A stretch of DNA of 64,000 nt from Marinomonas alcarazii (GCF_003208215.1 NZ_QKLW01000005.1:62001-126000), one strand, 5' to 3'. Positions 27,430 to 36,850 are shown, counted from the first letter of the stretch. The notes: generated from the letters alone by a model not told the origin. Made by a program: numbers and translations.

Positions 27430-28017
27430 CTAAAAGATAGAAAGCTCTAACGAGTCTTCCTTGATAATAATGTCTTTCACCATAACCGCTGCTGCCTTCT
27501 CAAATGGCGAGTGATTCAAAACATACACAGGATGCCCATCAAAGTACTGTACAAAAGCCCTTTCAAAATCTTCATGTAATGGCCCTAAAGTAGAACGCAG
27601 CAACTTATCACTAAAGCTTGAGCCTTCGACTTCAATCTTAGTAATTTTTGGTGCCACTAAATAAAGTCGATCTTCTTCAATCCGAACACCGGATTCAAAA
27701 GAAGGGTTCACTCTTGTCGTGAGCGAAAAGTTCTGACCGAATGCGGTTACGGTTCCTGTGATTTTGCCAATAAGATCCACCAACACTAAACCGCCATCAC
27801 GCTCAGTAAAATCAATATTTGCAGAGCTAACCAAAAAATCCAAGTTTAGGGTATTACCATCTAGTGTTAGCTCAATTTGATTTTGTTGAGGTTTAGCAAG
27901 TTGCTGTGCGACTTCTTCGTTAACCTTACTTTCTGTGACACGAAAACTATTACAGCCCGCTGTTAATAAAGTGATACAAATTAAACATACTAGCGTTAAT
28001 GTACGAGTTTGACTCAT
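27430..28017 (-). CDS. DUF1439 lipoprotein (YceB-like)
   Basis: Lipoprotein of 195 residues. The signal ends in lipobox LLTAGC with Cys at residue 22. The remainder is a beta-rich fold of the DUF1439/YceB type, recognisable from the pattern of amphipathic strands such as NQIELTLDGNTLNLDFLV and VGKITGTVTAFGQNF-like segments. The start overlaps the stop of the MscS-family gene by 4 bases, so the two are coupled. Family members are thought to bind lipids or hydrophobic ligands at the envelope; function unproved. Confidence 0.8.
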   Translation of the reverse strand: MSQTRTLTLVCLICITLLTAGCNSFRVTESKVNEEVAQQLAKPQQNQIELTLDGNTLNLDFLVSSANIDFTERDGGLVLVDLIGKITGTVTAFGQNFSLTTRVNPSFESGVRIEEDRLYLVAPKITKIEVEGSSFSDKLLRSTLGPLHEDFERAFVQYFDGHPVYVLNHSPFEKAAAVMVKDIIIKEDSLELSIF

Positions 28018-28889
28018 TGATCTGCCCTCGCTGCATCTAACCTAGCATCACGACTTGCGTACCAAAACGCCATAAAATCTTCCGTCACTTTTTGTTCAAT
28101 TTCGACCGCTTCTTCTGTCGGGCAAAAAAGAGAAATCGTAAAAATGTTAAAGCCTTCCACCGTGGTCGTAATACGCACTCGAGGTTCAGGACCAGAAATT
28201 TTGATATCCAAACGTTTTTCAATAAGGCTGTTATAACGAATAGCAACGTCATGAAAATGCTCACTGTAACCACGAATTTTTTCCAGTATTTGCTCTTTTA
28301 TGGTAAACAAATTCACATCATCCGTGGCGCGCGCAATAGAAAATGTGTGAGTCACATAACGACGCATATAGTTTAAGTTCTGAACCGTTTGTAATAACAG
28401 CACACTGTTGGGCACAACTGTGGTTCGACCCGTGTAGGAATATGTGCCACCTTTTAAGTCCACTTCAAATAAAGTAGTGGATAGCCAATCGCTATCTGTT
28501 ACTTCACCTTCATAGTTAGCAATTCGAATCCAATCACCAACCTGATAAGGGCGAGTACTTGCTCGATAAAATGCACCAATAATGCAAGCAATAAATTCCT
28601 TTGTGGCAATGACCAAAGCCACCATGAATGCGGCAATTGAAATGGCGATATTTTGCAGCTCAGAAGACCAAATAAGCACCAAACCAACCACTAAAAACAG
28701 GTTGAAAATGTTATCTACCGTGTTGATTCTCTGACGTTTTTTATCATGTTCGATTTTTTGGTGAAGACGTATAGCTCGCTTTGTATAACGTCTCACTATG
28801 TAGGACAGCAAAACCCAAGCGAGTGTTAAAACGATCTCAACATGATCCATTACAATAGAAAAGTCTAACTGGGAGAAATCGATCGACAT
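28014..28889 (-). CDS. Small mechanosensitive-channel (MscS) family protein
   Basis: Inner-membrane protein of 291 residues with about three transmembrane segments: near residues 13-30, 58-75, and a pore-lining segment around IAISIAAFMVALVIATKEFIA. The MscS beta domain follows (about 130-180, PYQVGDWIRIANYEGEVTD), then an alpha/beta C-terminal domain. AAGGAAACC precedes the ATG. The pore helix has fewer Gly/Ala repeats than E. coli MscS, so gating properties may differ. It is coupled to the downstream lipoprotein gene. The divergent neighbour yebG shares the upstream region with its LexA box. Confidence 0.87.
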   Translation of the reverse strand: MSIDFSQLDFSIVMDHVEIVLTLAWVLLSYIVRRYTKRAIRLHQKIEHDKKRQRINTVDNIFNLFLVVGLVLIWSSELQNIAISIAAFMVALVIATKEFIACIIGAFYRASTRPYQVGDWIRIANYEGEVTDSDWLSTTLFEVDLKGGTYSYTGRTTVVPNSVLLLQTVQNLNYMRRYVTHTFSIARATDDVNLFTIKEQILEKIRGYSEHFHDVAIRYNSLIEKRLDIKISGPEPRVRITTTVEGFNIFTISLFCPTEEAVEIEQKVTEDFMAFWYASRDARLDAARADQ

Positions 28890-28976
28890 AAAATGGTTTC
28901 CTTCATCAAGGGCGTAACTTTAACAACCATTGCTCATATCAACAAATAAAAGCACTAGACAAACGGGAAAATAATA

Positions 28977-28992
28977 CTGTACATTTATACAG
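28977..28992. promoter_or_regulatory. LexA (SOS) box
   Basis: CTGTACATTTATACAG matches the CTGT-N8-ACAG consensus exactly, with a flanking TA on each side. It lies 24 bases upstream of the yebG start. The divergent MscS-family gene begins 88 bases away on the other side. Confidence 0.92.
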
Positions 28993-29015
28993 TATTATTT
29001 TTCATGAGGTGGATC

Positions 29016-29444
29016 ATGCCTGTAATTATCAAATATGTTGTAGAACGCGATGGAATCGAAAAAATGACATTTACTTCAAAAGTCGAGGCCGATGCATACG
29101 ACAAACTTCTAGATACCGCTGAAGCGCTTTATGAAGTATTGGATCAGAGCAATTTAGCTGGAGACCACAATCAAAAAGAAGCTTTATCTATGTACCTAGC
29201 AGAGAACAAGGATTCTCTATTAGATATATTAGGCAACAAAAAGAAAACGTCACCAAAAGCCAAAAAATCATCATCAAAAGAATCCAGTGGAAAAACAGCG
29301 TCATCAGCAGTAGTTACTGAAAAAAAGACACTTGAAGACCTTGTCATAGAAACCGATGAAGAGATGATTTATAGCGAAGACGATAGCGCTCTCACATTTG
29401 ACCTTGATGAAAGCAGCGATTTTCCAGAAAGTGATGCAGCATAA
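29016..29444 (+). CDS. yebG: YebG-family SOS response protein
   Basis: DNA-damage-inducible protein of 142 residues. The N-terminal 75 residues match YebG (VIIKYVVERDGIEKMTFTSK, EADAYDKLLDTAEAL, and EALSMYLAENKDSLLDIL). The ATG at 29016 is chosen because AGGTGG precedes it and the E. coli protein starts at the equivalent place. The C-terminal extension is Lys/Ser-rich and then strongly acidic (about residues 75-142), longer than in E. coli. A perfect LexA box lies just upstream. The biochemical function of YebG is not known. Confidence 0.92.
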   Translation: MPVIIKYVVERDGIEKMTFTSKVEADAYDKLLDTAEALYEVLDQSNLAGDHNQKEALSMYLAENKDSLLDILGNKKKTSPKAKKSSSKESSGKTASSAVVTEKKTLEDLVIETDEEMIYSEDDSALTFDLDESSDFPESDAA

Positions 29445-29465
29445 AGCTGCATCATCCCCTCTTTT
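29432..29465 (+). terminator. Terminator at the end of yebG
   Basis: TGATGCAGC-ATAAA-GCTGCATCA is a perfect 9-base-pair stem overlapping the yebG stop, followed by the pyrimidine-rich TCCCCTCTTTT. Confidence 0.65.
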
Positions 29466-29610
29466 AGTACAAGAAACATTCAAAATGAAGCATCCATGTA
29501 AAATTTAAAAGCGGATAAGCGCATCCCCTATTTTGGGTATTCACATTTCATGACCAATAGTAAATAATTAGCAAATAAAAAGACCAATCGTCAAGAAATG
29601 GGAAATAAAG

Positions 29611-30582
29611 ATGCAGCTTGCCGTTATCATGTTATTTATTGCTACTTTCAGCATGTGTTCCATGTACTACATTTATACGTATAGAGGAAACACTCGATAC
29701 ACCAGCTGGTCTGAATACTTCCGTAAAGGCTGGCCGATATTTGCCCCTTTAAATTGCTTACTGTATTTGTTTTCCACCAAAAAAGTCCGTCGCCCTATTA
29801 TCGATACGCTTCAATACAAAGAGTTAGACGAACTCCGCAAAAACTGGGAAGTGATAAGAGATGAAGCACTGGCACTGCAACATTGTGGTGAACTAGAAAA
29901 CATTAACAAACCAGGCTCTGACGCGTCCTATGACTTGGGGTTTAGAACATTTCATAAATACGGCTGGAGAAAGTATTACTTGAAATGGTATGGATACAAC
30001 CATGTTTCCGCTCAAAAACAATGCCCAAAAACCGTTGAGATACTCAGCAAAATTAAAAATATCAATGGCGCCATGTTTGCTTACATGCCAGGAAACTCAG
30101 AACTGACGCGTCATCTAGACCCTGTCGCCTGTTCTTTACGCTACCACCTAGGGCTAGAAACCCCTAACTCGAAAGATTGTTTCATTAACGTAGATGGAGA
30201 GGAATACGCTTGGCAAGATGGCAAAGACTTGCTGTTTGATGAAACGTACCTTCACTTTGTAAAGAACAATACAGATCAGAGTCGCTTAATTTTAATGTGT
30301 GACTTCAATCGACCGGTCAATATTTTCGGGAAGATCATTAATTTCTGCTACAAAATGTTGATGAGAGCGTCTGTCGTACCCAATACAGGTGAAGATAAAG
30401 GCGGACTGGCAAATAGAATTTTCAAAAATGTCACACCGCTATTGCAGCAAAGTAAAGAGCTGAAGCAGACAAATAGAAAAGCCTATAAGCGTCTAAAATA
30501 CACAGTAAATAGCTTGCTGCTTTTAGCGATTGCAGGGATTATTGTTGGCTTTATTCAACTCATATCTTGGCTGATTTCGTAA
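29611..30582 (+). CDS. Membrane-bound aspartyl/asparaginyl beta-hydroxylase domain protein (LpxO-like)
   Basis: Iron/2-oxoglutarate dioxygenase of 323 residues. An N-terminal membrane helix (about 1-22) and a C-terminal one (about 300-322) anchor it to the inner membrane with the catalytic domain in the cytoplasm. Metal ligands are visible as HLD (His168, Asp170) and His215 in YLHFVKN, and Arg225 in QSRLIL is placed to bind 2-oxoglutarate. This layout fits LpxO, which adds the 2-hydroxyl to a lipid A acyl chain. GGGAAATAAAG precedes the ATG. Other members hydroxylate ornithine lipids, so lipid A is likely but not certain. Confidence 0.85.
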   Translation: MQLAVIMLFIATFSMCSMYYIYTYRGNTRYTSWSEYFRKGWPIFAPLNCLLYLFSTKKVRRPIIDTLQYKELDELRKNWEVIRDEALALQHCGELENINKPGSDASYDLGFRTFHKYGWRKYYLKWYGYNHVSAQKQCPKTVEILSKIKNINGAMFAYMPGNSELTRHLDPVACSLRYHLGLETPNSKDCFINVDGEEYAWQDGKDLLFDETYLHFVKNNTDQSRLILMCDFNRPVNIFGKIINFCYKMLMRASVVPNTGEDKGGLANRIFKNVTPLLQQSKELKQTNRKAYKRLKYTVNSLLLLAIAGIIVGFIQLISWLIS

Positions 30583-30636
30583 AAGCACAGAGTGTAGGGA
30601 AATAAGCTCCTCTCTTGCGCACACCACATCCACTTA

Positions 30637-30670
30637 TAACGATTAGGAGCAACCAGTCTTCCAATCGTTA
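30637..30670. terminator. Inverted repeat between convergent lpxO-like and DUF2805 genes
   Basis: TAACGATT and AATCGTTA pair with an 18-base interior that can extend the stem (AGGAG/CTTCC). There is no clear T run; it is a weak terminator candidate. Confidence 0.4.
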
Positions 30671-30934
30671 TTAGCGCCCTTTGTTAGCACGAATTTTATA
30701 CTGTGTTTTACAGTAGCCACGCGAAATTTCAGGGTTGCGGTACGCCAAATGTTTACTCGCACGCCCAGAGACCCTAGCTCGCCAGTTTCTAAAAACTTTA
30801 GATTTAAGATTTTTTCGCATTAATAAAATAACATCCGGCTCAGAAAGCCCATAAAGCATTTGAATGGCTTCAAATGGCGTACGATCTTCCCAAGCCATTT
30901 CGATAATTCGTGACGTGTCTGGAGTCAAAATCAT
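30671..30934 (-). CDS. DUF2805 / TIGR03643 family protein
   Basis: Small basic protein of about 87 residues. The family core is IIEMAWEDRTPFEAIQMLYG, then LMRKNLK..VFRNWRARVSGRASKH and a basic tail. The function is unknown; its helix-turn-helix-like first half and basic tail suggest nucleic-acid contact. AAGGA abuts the ATG at 30934, so translation may instead start at the TTG at 30928, two codons in. Confidence 0.8.
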   Translation of the reverse strand: MILTPDTSRIIEMAWEDRTPFEAIQMLYGLSEPDVILLMRKNLKSKVFRNWRARVSGRASKHLAYRNPEISRGYCKTQYKIRANKGR

Positions 30935-31193
30935 TCCTTAAGCAGTAACCATAATGAGCGTTATACGAAAGGATAAGGTCAACGGATCAACTATTTTCTA
31001 GCGATTGCTATGCACCGAATAGGTTTACTCACTAGCCTTACTAACCAATAAAAAACTCATAGGCAAACGACGCAAACACAAGAGCATCTTATCAAGCACC
31101 AAGTGTCGTGTTTTTAAAATGGATAAAAGATCGGCAGAATAACTTATACTATTCGTTCCTCTGCATGTATTTCCTAACGTTTTAAGGTCTTTA

Positions 31194-33029
31194 ATGAAAC
31201 CTGTTGCTTCGCCGAATAACACTGTCGATAAAAACATGCTTGGCGTCTTTCGTTATAGTCGACGCGCCATTGATTTAGTATGGAAAACCTCTCCAAAGTT
31301 AACCATTGGCTTGGCACTGGCGACTCTGATTGCCGGTGTCACTCCAGCGGCAATGGCGTATGTCGGGCAGTTGATAGTGGACGCGGTTGTTGCCGCCATG
31401 GAAAGCTACAAGCAAGATCAAGTTGTGCATTATCAGACCGCACTCAATTACGTGCTATTAGAAGGTCTTTTAGTATTGGTAATTGCCGCAGCGCAACGTG
31501 CTTTGACAGCCCAACAAGCCATTTTACAAGGCTTGCTAGGTCAAAAAGTTAATTTAATGATTTTAGAAAAAGCCCAAAGCCTTACCCTGTCTCATTTTGA
31601 AGATTCTGAGTTTTACGACAAACTGGTTCGAGCTCGTCGCGAAGCATCCAGTCGACCACTCGCGCTCGTTAATAAGACTTTTGCTCTGCTGCAAAATGCC
31701 ATTTCCTTATCTAGCTTTGCCGTTCTACTTTGGCAATTTTCGCCATGGGCACTCATTCTATTAATATGTGGCGCCTTACCTTCCTTCATTGCTGAAGCTA
31801 AGTTTTCCGGTGACGCTTTTTTAATGTTTCGTTGGCGCTCACCTGAAGTCCGTCAACAAAACTATTTAGAAACGCTACTGGCTCGAGAAGACAACATCAA
31901 AGAAGTCCGCCTGTACCAATTAGGTGATCGATTTCTACAACGCTACACAGAAATATTCATCAAACTATTCAAAGAAAGTAAGCGACTTATCTTACGTCGA
32001 GAAAGCTGGGGCTTTGCCCTTGGCGTAATAAGCACATTGGTGTTTTATGGCGCTTATGGTTGGATCGTCAGCGACACTATTATTGGAGCGATTACCTTGG
32101 GTCAAATGACCATGTATTTATTGCTCTTCAAACAAGGGCAAAGCTCGGTATCCGCTTCTCTCACCGCCATCAGCGGTATGTATGAAGACAACTTATACTT
32201 ATCTAATCTCTACGAATATCTAGAACAAGAAACGCCGCTTTCAACATCCGGTTTGTTAGTAGGCCCTATGCCAAACGATGGTATTCGTTTTGAAGACGTT
32301 ACTTTCCAGTATCCGGGTAGTGAGCGCCCAGCGCTTGCCAATATCAATCTGCATATTAAACCTGGTCAAAGTCTGGCCATTGTCGGCGAAAATGGTTCCG
32401 GCAAAACCACGCTGATTAAACTGCTCACTCGTCTTTATAACCCCACCAAAGGGCGAATTTTATTGGATGGTTTAGATCTATTAGAATGGGAGGAAAGCGC
32501 ACTACTAAAACGTATTGGCGTTATATTCCAAGACTTTGTACGCTATCAATTTATCGTTGGCGAAAACATTGGCGCTGGCGACAATGACAGATTTAACGAT
32601 CAAGCAGGTTGGAAAAAAGCTGCTGAACTTGGTAAGGCGACCGACTTTATTGATGAACTGGAACAAGGTTATCAGACCCAACTGGGACGCTGGTTCCGTG
32701 GCGGGCAAGAATTGTCGGGGGGACAATGGCAAAAAATCGCCTTGGCCCGTGCTTTCATGCGCGAAGACGCTGATATTTTAGTCTTAGACGAACCTACAGC
32801 GGCCATGGATGCTCAGGCTGAAGCCAATATTTTCCAGCATTTCCAAGAGCATACTAAGGATAAAATGGCGATTCTGATTTCTCACCGTTTTTCTACCGTA
32901 CGACTCGCTCACGAGATCATTGTTATGGAGCACGGACAGATCCAAGAACGTGGTACCCACGATTCACTACTAGCGCAACAAGGCCAATATGCGCATTTAT
33001 TTACTTTACAGGCGCAGGGATATCGTTAA
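31194..33029 (+). CDS. ABC exporter with fused membrane and ATPase domains
   Basis: Half-transporter of 611 residues. Six transmembrane segments lie in about residues 35-310, and the ATPase domain is at about 355-605. Walker A is GENGSGKTT (about 398-406), the signature is LSGGQWQKIALARA, Walker B is ILVLDEPTAAMD, and the switch is SHRFSTV. It works as a homodimer or with a partner. Its closest style is the lipid/peptide exporter class with the long segment LEWEESALLKRIGVIFQDFVRYQ. AAGGT precedes the ATG. It is a single gene with no peptide precursor nearby, so the cargo is unknown. Confidence 0.88.
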   Translation: MKPVASPNNTVDKNMLGVFRYSRRAIDLVWKTSPKLTIGLALATLIAGVTPAAMAYVGQLIVDAVVAAMESYKQDQVVHYQTALNYVLLEGLLVLVIAAAQRALTAQQAILQGLLGQKVNLMILEKAQSLTLSHFEDSEFYDKLVRARREASSRPLALVNKTFALLQNAISLSSFAVLLWQFSPWALILLICGALPSFIAEAKFSGDAFLMFRWRSPEVRQQNYLETLLAREDNIKEVRLYQLGDRFLQRYTEIFIKLFKESKRLILRRESWGFALGVISTLVFYGAYGWIVSDTIIGAITLGQMTMYLLLFKQGQSSVSASLTAISGMYEDNLYLSNLYEYLEQETPLSTSGLLVGPMPNDGIRFEDVTFQYPGSERPALANINLHIKPGQSLAIVGENGSGKTTLIKLLTRLYNPTKGRILLDGLDLLEWEESALLKRIGVIFQDFVRYQFIVGENIGAGDNDRFNDQAGWKKAAELGKATDFIDELEQGYQTQLGRWFRGGQELSGGQWQKIALARAFMREDADILVLDEPTAAMDAQAEANIFQHFQEHTKDKMAILISHRFSTVRLAHEIIVMEHGQIQERGTHDSLLAQQGQYAHLFTLQAQGYR

Positions 33030-33135
33030 AAGCCTGATCAAGGCCAAATTATAACGATAACTTTTTTGCTATGCTCAGCATCATTAAATTCGCACTTGGC
33101 TAAATTTACGAAAAATAATTTACAGGACAGACGTT

Positions 33136-34491
33136 TTGAACAGACGTAATTTTATAAAATCCAGCTTGCTAGTCGCTATGACGAGCACACTGCCTAGAGT
33201 CGTACTCGCCGCAACACCTTCTGCAGGTTTCGACTATGAATTAATCGTCGAAGCGGCCGATGTGAACATTGTCCCTGGCGGCAGCACGCCAGCGCTGTGT
33301 TTTAACGGCGGCTACCCAGCTCCAGTTATTCGCGCCAAACAGCATCAGCCTGTTCGTATTCGCGTCATCAACAAACTAAACGAACCAACAACAATTCATT
33401 GGCATGGCATGAGAATCCCCATTGCGATGGATGGCGTGCCCTTTTTAAGCCAGCCCCCCATCATGCCAGGTGAAACGTTCGACTACGAATTCACACCGCC
33501 AGATGCAGGCTCTTTCTGGTATCACCCACACATGAACAGCGTCGAACAACTTGGAAAAGGCTTGGTTGGCGCATTAATAGTGGAGGAAGCAGAGAAGCCA
33601 GACTTCGATGAAGACCTGGTGTTGTGCATGAAGAACTGGCATATCAAAGACGATGGTTCTTTCACCGCTCTAACGACACCGCAAAATGCTTTTCGCATGG
33701 GCACACCTGGACGCGTGATGACAGTCAATGGTCAGATCAACCCTACCTATGAAGTGCCTGCTGGCGGCGCTATTCGAGTTCGCTTTTTGAACGTAGATAA
33801 CACAGTGATGTACCAGATAAACACAACCGATCCAGCAGCACAAGTTATCGCCATTGACGGCAACCCTATCGCCAACCCTGTTGCGTTAACCAATCACATG
33901 ACCGCGCCAGGCATGCGTCTTGACCTTGGTGTTATTGCACCTAGCAAAGTAGGTGAAACGGTCACATTTAAGCACAAGAACAAACCATTAGTGACGATCA
34001 AGACAGTAGCAAGTCAGCTCAAAAATCGTCAGTTGCCTAAGCTACCACTCAACCCAATTACGGCACCAGATTTAGATAACGCAGAAACCATTAAGTTTGC
34101 TTTTGAATGGAACGCCAACATCACGCCAATCGAAAAAGATGGCAAGGTAAGTTATAACTTCTGGACCATGAATCGCCGCTCTTGGGAAGGTATGTCAAAA
34201 GGCCATATTCCAGACCCTCTTGCTACACTAGAGCGAGGCAAAACCTATATCTTCGAGCTGTCGAATTTGACCCAGTATCACCATCCGATCCACATCCATG
34301 GTCATACATTCACAGTTTTAAAATCCAATAAAAAAGCCATCACACCATTCCATTCAGATACCGTTTTATTGGGAGAAAACGAAACGGTTTTGGCCGCGTT
34401 TGTGGCAGATAATCCAGGCCGTTGGATGTATCATTGCCATATAATCGAACACCTAAAAACAGGCTTTATGAGCTTTGTTGAGGTGACGTAA
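33136..34491 (+). CDS. Tat-exported multicopper oxidase
   Basis: Periplasmic multicopper oxidase of 451 residues. The twin-arginine signal MNRRNFIKSSLL leads into a hydrophobic stretch and a cleavage site near LAA (about residue 26). All copper motifs are present: HWHG, WYHPH, HPIHIHGH and YHCHIIEH (type 1/2/3 sites). The last cluster is followed by Met (GFMSF), as in CotA- or CueO-type enzymes. The start is TTG, with AGGA 9 bases upstream; no nearer ATG precedes the Tat motif. It lacks a Met-rich insert like that of CueO. It could oxidise Cu(I), Mn(II) or phenols; which one is not determinable. No copper regulator is adjacent. Confidence 0.9.
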   Translation: MNRRNFIKSSLLVAMTSTLPRVVLAATPSAGFDYELIVEAADVNIVPGGSTPALCFNGGYPAPVIRAKQHQPVRIRVINKLNEPTTIHWHGMRIPIAMDGVPFLSQPPIMPGETFDYEFTPPDAGSFWYHPHMNSVEQLGKGLVGALIVEEAEKPDFDEDLVLCMKNWHIKDDGSFTALTTPQNAFRMGTPGRVMTVNGQINPTYEVPAGGAIRVRFLNVDNTVMYQINTTDPAAQVIAIDGNPIANPVALTNHMTAPGMRLDLGVIAPSKVGETVTFKHKNKPLVTIKTVASQLKNRQLPKLPLNPITAPDLDNAETIKFAFEWNANITPIEKDGKVSYNFWTMNRRSWEGMSKGHIPDPLATLERGKTYIFELSNLTQYHHPIHIHGHTFTVLKSNKKAITPFHSDTVLLGENETVLAAFVADNPGRWMYHCHIIEHLKTGFMSFVEVT

Positions 34492-34508
34492 AAATGGTCT
34501 GCTCGATC

Positions 34509-34553
34509 AACACATCTCCAAATCGAAAACTGTCGATCTGGAGATGTGTTTTT
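34509..34553. terminator. Terminator between the oxidase and DUF2076 genes
   Basis: AACACATCTCCA and TGGAGATGTGTT form a perfect 12-base-pair stem. Inner pairing of ATCGA with TCGAT extends it, and a T run follows on the plus strand. Confidence 0.85.
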
Positions 34554-34564
34554 AAAGCGAATGA

Positions 34565-35389
34565 CTAAATAAAATCATCGCTGCCGAAGTCATCAAAACC
34601 GCCAATATCATCAAAACCTTGATCAAAGCCACCTGAATCTAGATCACTTTGATCCATATTGGCTTGGTCAAACCCAGCCTGCCCAAAGCCTCGGTTAGGA
34701 TCCAGACCATCATCTGATTGATCAAAGCCTGCCTGACCAAAACCACCTTGATCTGCGCTATCGCTATCAGCAAAACCATTCTGTTCAGAATCTGATGCTG
34801 ACCCAATATCAGACTCTTGTCCAACGTCCGAATCGGTAGGCGCTTCGTTAATGGCATTGACCATATCTGCATCAGAGTGATGGCTAAACATATTCATCAG
34901 CATATTACCGACAACAACACCGCCTGCCACACCAGCTGCGGTTTGTAAGGCACCACCTAAAAAGCTACCCGCTCCAGAACGATTCCGAGCAAAGGCTTGC
35001 GTTTGACTGTCAGTTTGATTCCTTGCCTGTTGATTGCTCGACCGACCAAAGCCTTGCTGGGAACCATTGCCATTGCCCCAACCGGAAGCTTGCTGAGCGG
35101 ACGTTTGAGAAGAAACCTGTTCTCCACCAAATAGCCCAGATAAGAAACCGCCAGAGCTGGGCTTAGTCGATGCATTACGTTCGAGCTCTTCTACACGGGC
35201 ATTCAACTGCTTTAACGCGGCTTCTTGCATAATAATGGTTTGTGCCATGTAGTAAGGTGCGGCAGGATTCGCCACAAGGTGTTTATTTATCTGCGTTTCT
35301 GCTTCTTTGTCCCGCTCACCAGTGTTTTTCTCTGCGGTATTAATACGTTCAAACAAACTATCAATTAAGCCCTTTGCCTCGTTACTCAT
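34565..35389 (-). CDS. DUF2076 family protein with Gly/Asp/Gln-rich tail
   Basis: Protein of 274 residues. The N-terminal DUF2076 domain (about 1-85) begins NEAKGLIDSLFERI and contains HLVANPAAPYYMAQTI and a short coiled coil. A low-complexity Gln/Ser/Asn linker and a hydrophobic Gly/Ala/Val stretch (GGALQTAAGVAGGVVVGNML, about 146-165) follow, then an acidic tail with repeats of GFGQAGFDQ. The ATG at 35389 is set by GGAGA 8 bases upstream. The layout suggests a membrane-associated or envelope protein with a disordered tail. Function unknown. Confidence 0.8.
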   Translation of the reverse strand: MSNEAKGLIDSLFERINTAEKNTGERDKEAETQINKHLVANPAAPYYMAQTIIMQEAALKQLNARVEELERNASTKPSSGGFLSGLFGGEQVSSQTSAQQASGWGNGNGSQQGFGRSSNQQARNQTDSQTQAFARNRSGAGSFLGGALQTAAGVAGGVVVGNMLMNMFSHHSDADMVNAINEAPTDSDVGQESDIGSASDSEQNGFADSDSADQGGFGQAGFDQSDDGLDPNRGFGQAGFDQANMDQSDLDSGGFDQGFDDIGGFDDFGSDDFI

Positions 35390-35757
35390 CTTCATGTCTC
35401 CACTAAACTCAAATAGTCAGCAGGCAAATGAAAAGCTGCCTGCGATAACTTAATCATATGGCTACGGCATGCATGAACAAGTGATTAAAGAGTCAGGAAA
35501 AAGGAAACAAGACTTGAAGGAAGGTTAAGGTTTTTACTTAATTGGGCAACCCCTTAAAAAATGTGAGTAAATACCCAATGACAAACAAGATTGACCACAG
35601 TGAGTATTCTCATATAACACCATGTTAAAAGAGAAAATATGAAAATGAATCTAGCTGTTGATTCGTTCAATAAAATTGCGCCTTGCTAGGATCATAGTTT
35701 ACAGTACGGCAAATCACTTATTCCAATACCCGCTAATACAACCATTGAGACGACACA
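35390..35757. other. Intergenic region upstream of the KDG-type LacI regulator
   Basis: No gene is seen. A small hairpin (GCAGGCA/TGCCTGC, 35420-35443) lies beside the DUF2076 gene. The rest is A+T-rich and should hold the promoters of both flanking genes; no clear operator palindrome was found. Confidence 0.5.
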
Positions 35758-36774
35758 TTGTTGAAGAAAAACAATAAAAACTTCACCACGATTTCAGACG
35801 TTGCAAAACACGCAAAAGTTGGCAAAACCAGTGTTTCACGTTACCTCAATGGGGAACAAGATAAGCTATCAGAAGCGCTTCGAGAAAAAATCGCCCAAGC
35901 CATTGCACACCTTGATTTTCGTCCAAACCATTCGGCTCGTATGCTAAGGGCAGGACAATCCAAACTCATTGGATTACTACTGGCGGATGTCACTAACCCG
36001 TATTCTATCGATGTCTTGCAAGGGATAGAACACGTCTGTCGCCGTGAAGGTTACATGCTAATGGTCTGTAACACGGATAATAAAAAAGAGCTTCAAGACA
36101 GCTATTTATCACTACTCGAAGCTCACAGAGTCGATGGTATCATCGTCAACACTGCAGGCATGGCACAAAAACAGATTAACAATTTAAAACAACTGTCCTG
36201 CCCTTTAGTGCTGGTTGATAGAATCAATACTTCCCTCGGGTTCGACACAATCGGCTTGGATAACGAAACCGCTGTAAAAGAAGCCTGCCAACACTTAGAA
36301 GCTAATGGCTACGATTCGATTCTGGTCGTAACCGAATCCATTGGAATTGAGCCCCGCCAAGCAAGAGTCGGAGCCGTTCAAGCTTTCTGTAAAACAACCC
36401 CAAACATCACATGTGATGTTATCGAAATAGACAAGCTGAGCGTCAGTATTTTAGTGAACCTGATTCAAGACTTTTTGACTAATCACCCAAACAGCAAAAC
36501 CGCTATATTCACGACGAATGGTGTCGCTATGATGAGTACCGCGAAAGCCTTGAAGCAGTTAGACATTCGTATCGGCTCGCAAATAGGTTTAATCAGTATA
36601 GACGACCCTGAATGGGCGCAACTGTTTGAAGGCGGCATCACCGTCATGCGCCAACCCACTCAGCTTATCGGCCAAACCGCATGCGAACGTTTGCTTTCAA
36701 GAGTACAAGGCAACGAAGAACCAGCGCAACACATCAAGCTCAAAGCTGAACTTGTTATTCGACATTCCACTTAG
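35758..36774 (+). CDS. LacI-family regulator of KDG metabolism
   Basis: Repressor of about 338 residues. The LacI helix-turn-helix reads TTISDVAKHAKVGKTSVSRYL, with the hinge RPNHSARMLRAG. The effector domain begins IGLLLADVTNPYS and ends near GLISIDDPEWAQL. The subtype resembles GntR/IdnR/KdgR-like LacI proteins that sense gluconate or ketogluconate compounds. The start is TTG at 35758 or the next TTG at 35761; no ATG fits. It is immediately upstream of kdgK, and an 18-base perfect palindrome sits between them, so it likely controls kdgK in response to KDG or a related acid. Confidence 0.85.
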   Translation: MLKKNNKNFTTISDVAKHAKVGKTSVSRYLNGEQDKLSEALREKIAQAIAHLDFRPNHSARMLRAGQSKLIGLLLADVTNPYSIDVLQGIEHVCRREGYMLMVCNTDNKKELQDSYLSLLEAHRVDGIIVNTAGMAQKQINNLKQLSCPLVLVDRINTSLGFDTIGLDNETAVKEACQHLEANGYDSILVVTESIGIEPRQARVGAVQAFCKTTPNITCDVIEIDKLSVSILVNLIQDFLTNHPNSKTAIFTTNGVAMMSTAKALKQLDIRIGSQIGLISIDDPEWAQLFEGGITVMRQPTQLIGQTACERLLSRVQGNEEPAQHIKLKAELVIRHST

Positions 36775-36832
36775 CTCCTATTGACTAAAAAAGCCTCATA
36801 AAAATACTGCTCAGATGTGGTTAAAGCCTATT

Positions 36833-36850
36833 CATGGAATCGATTCCATG
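36833..36850. promoter_or_regulatory. LacI-type operator in front of kdgK
   Basis: CATGGAATCGATTCCATG is an 18-base perfect palindrome with a central CG, 59 bases upstream of the kdgK start. Symmetry, central CG and position next to a LacI gene all fit an operator. Confidence 0.75.

Noticed and set aside
31025-31237. 70-codon minus-strand frame overlapping the start of the ABC exporter
   Set aside because: It overlaps a well-supported gene start, has no ribosome site, and its protein shows no family pattern.
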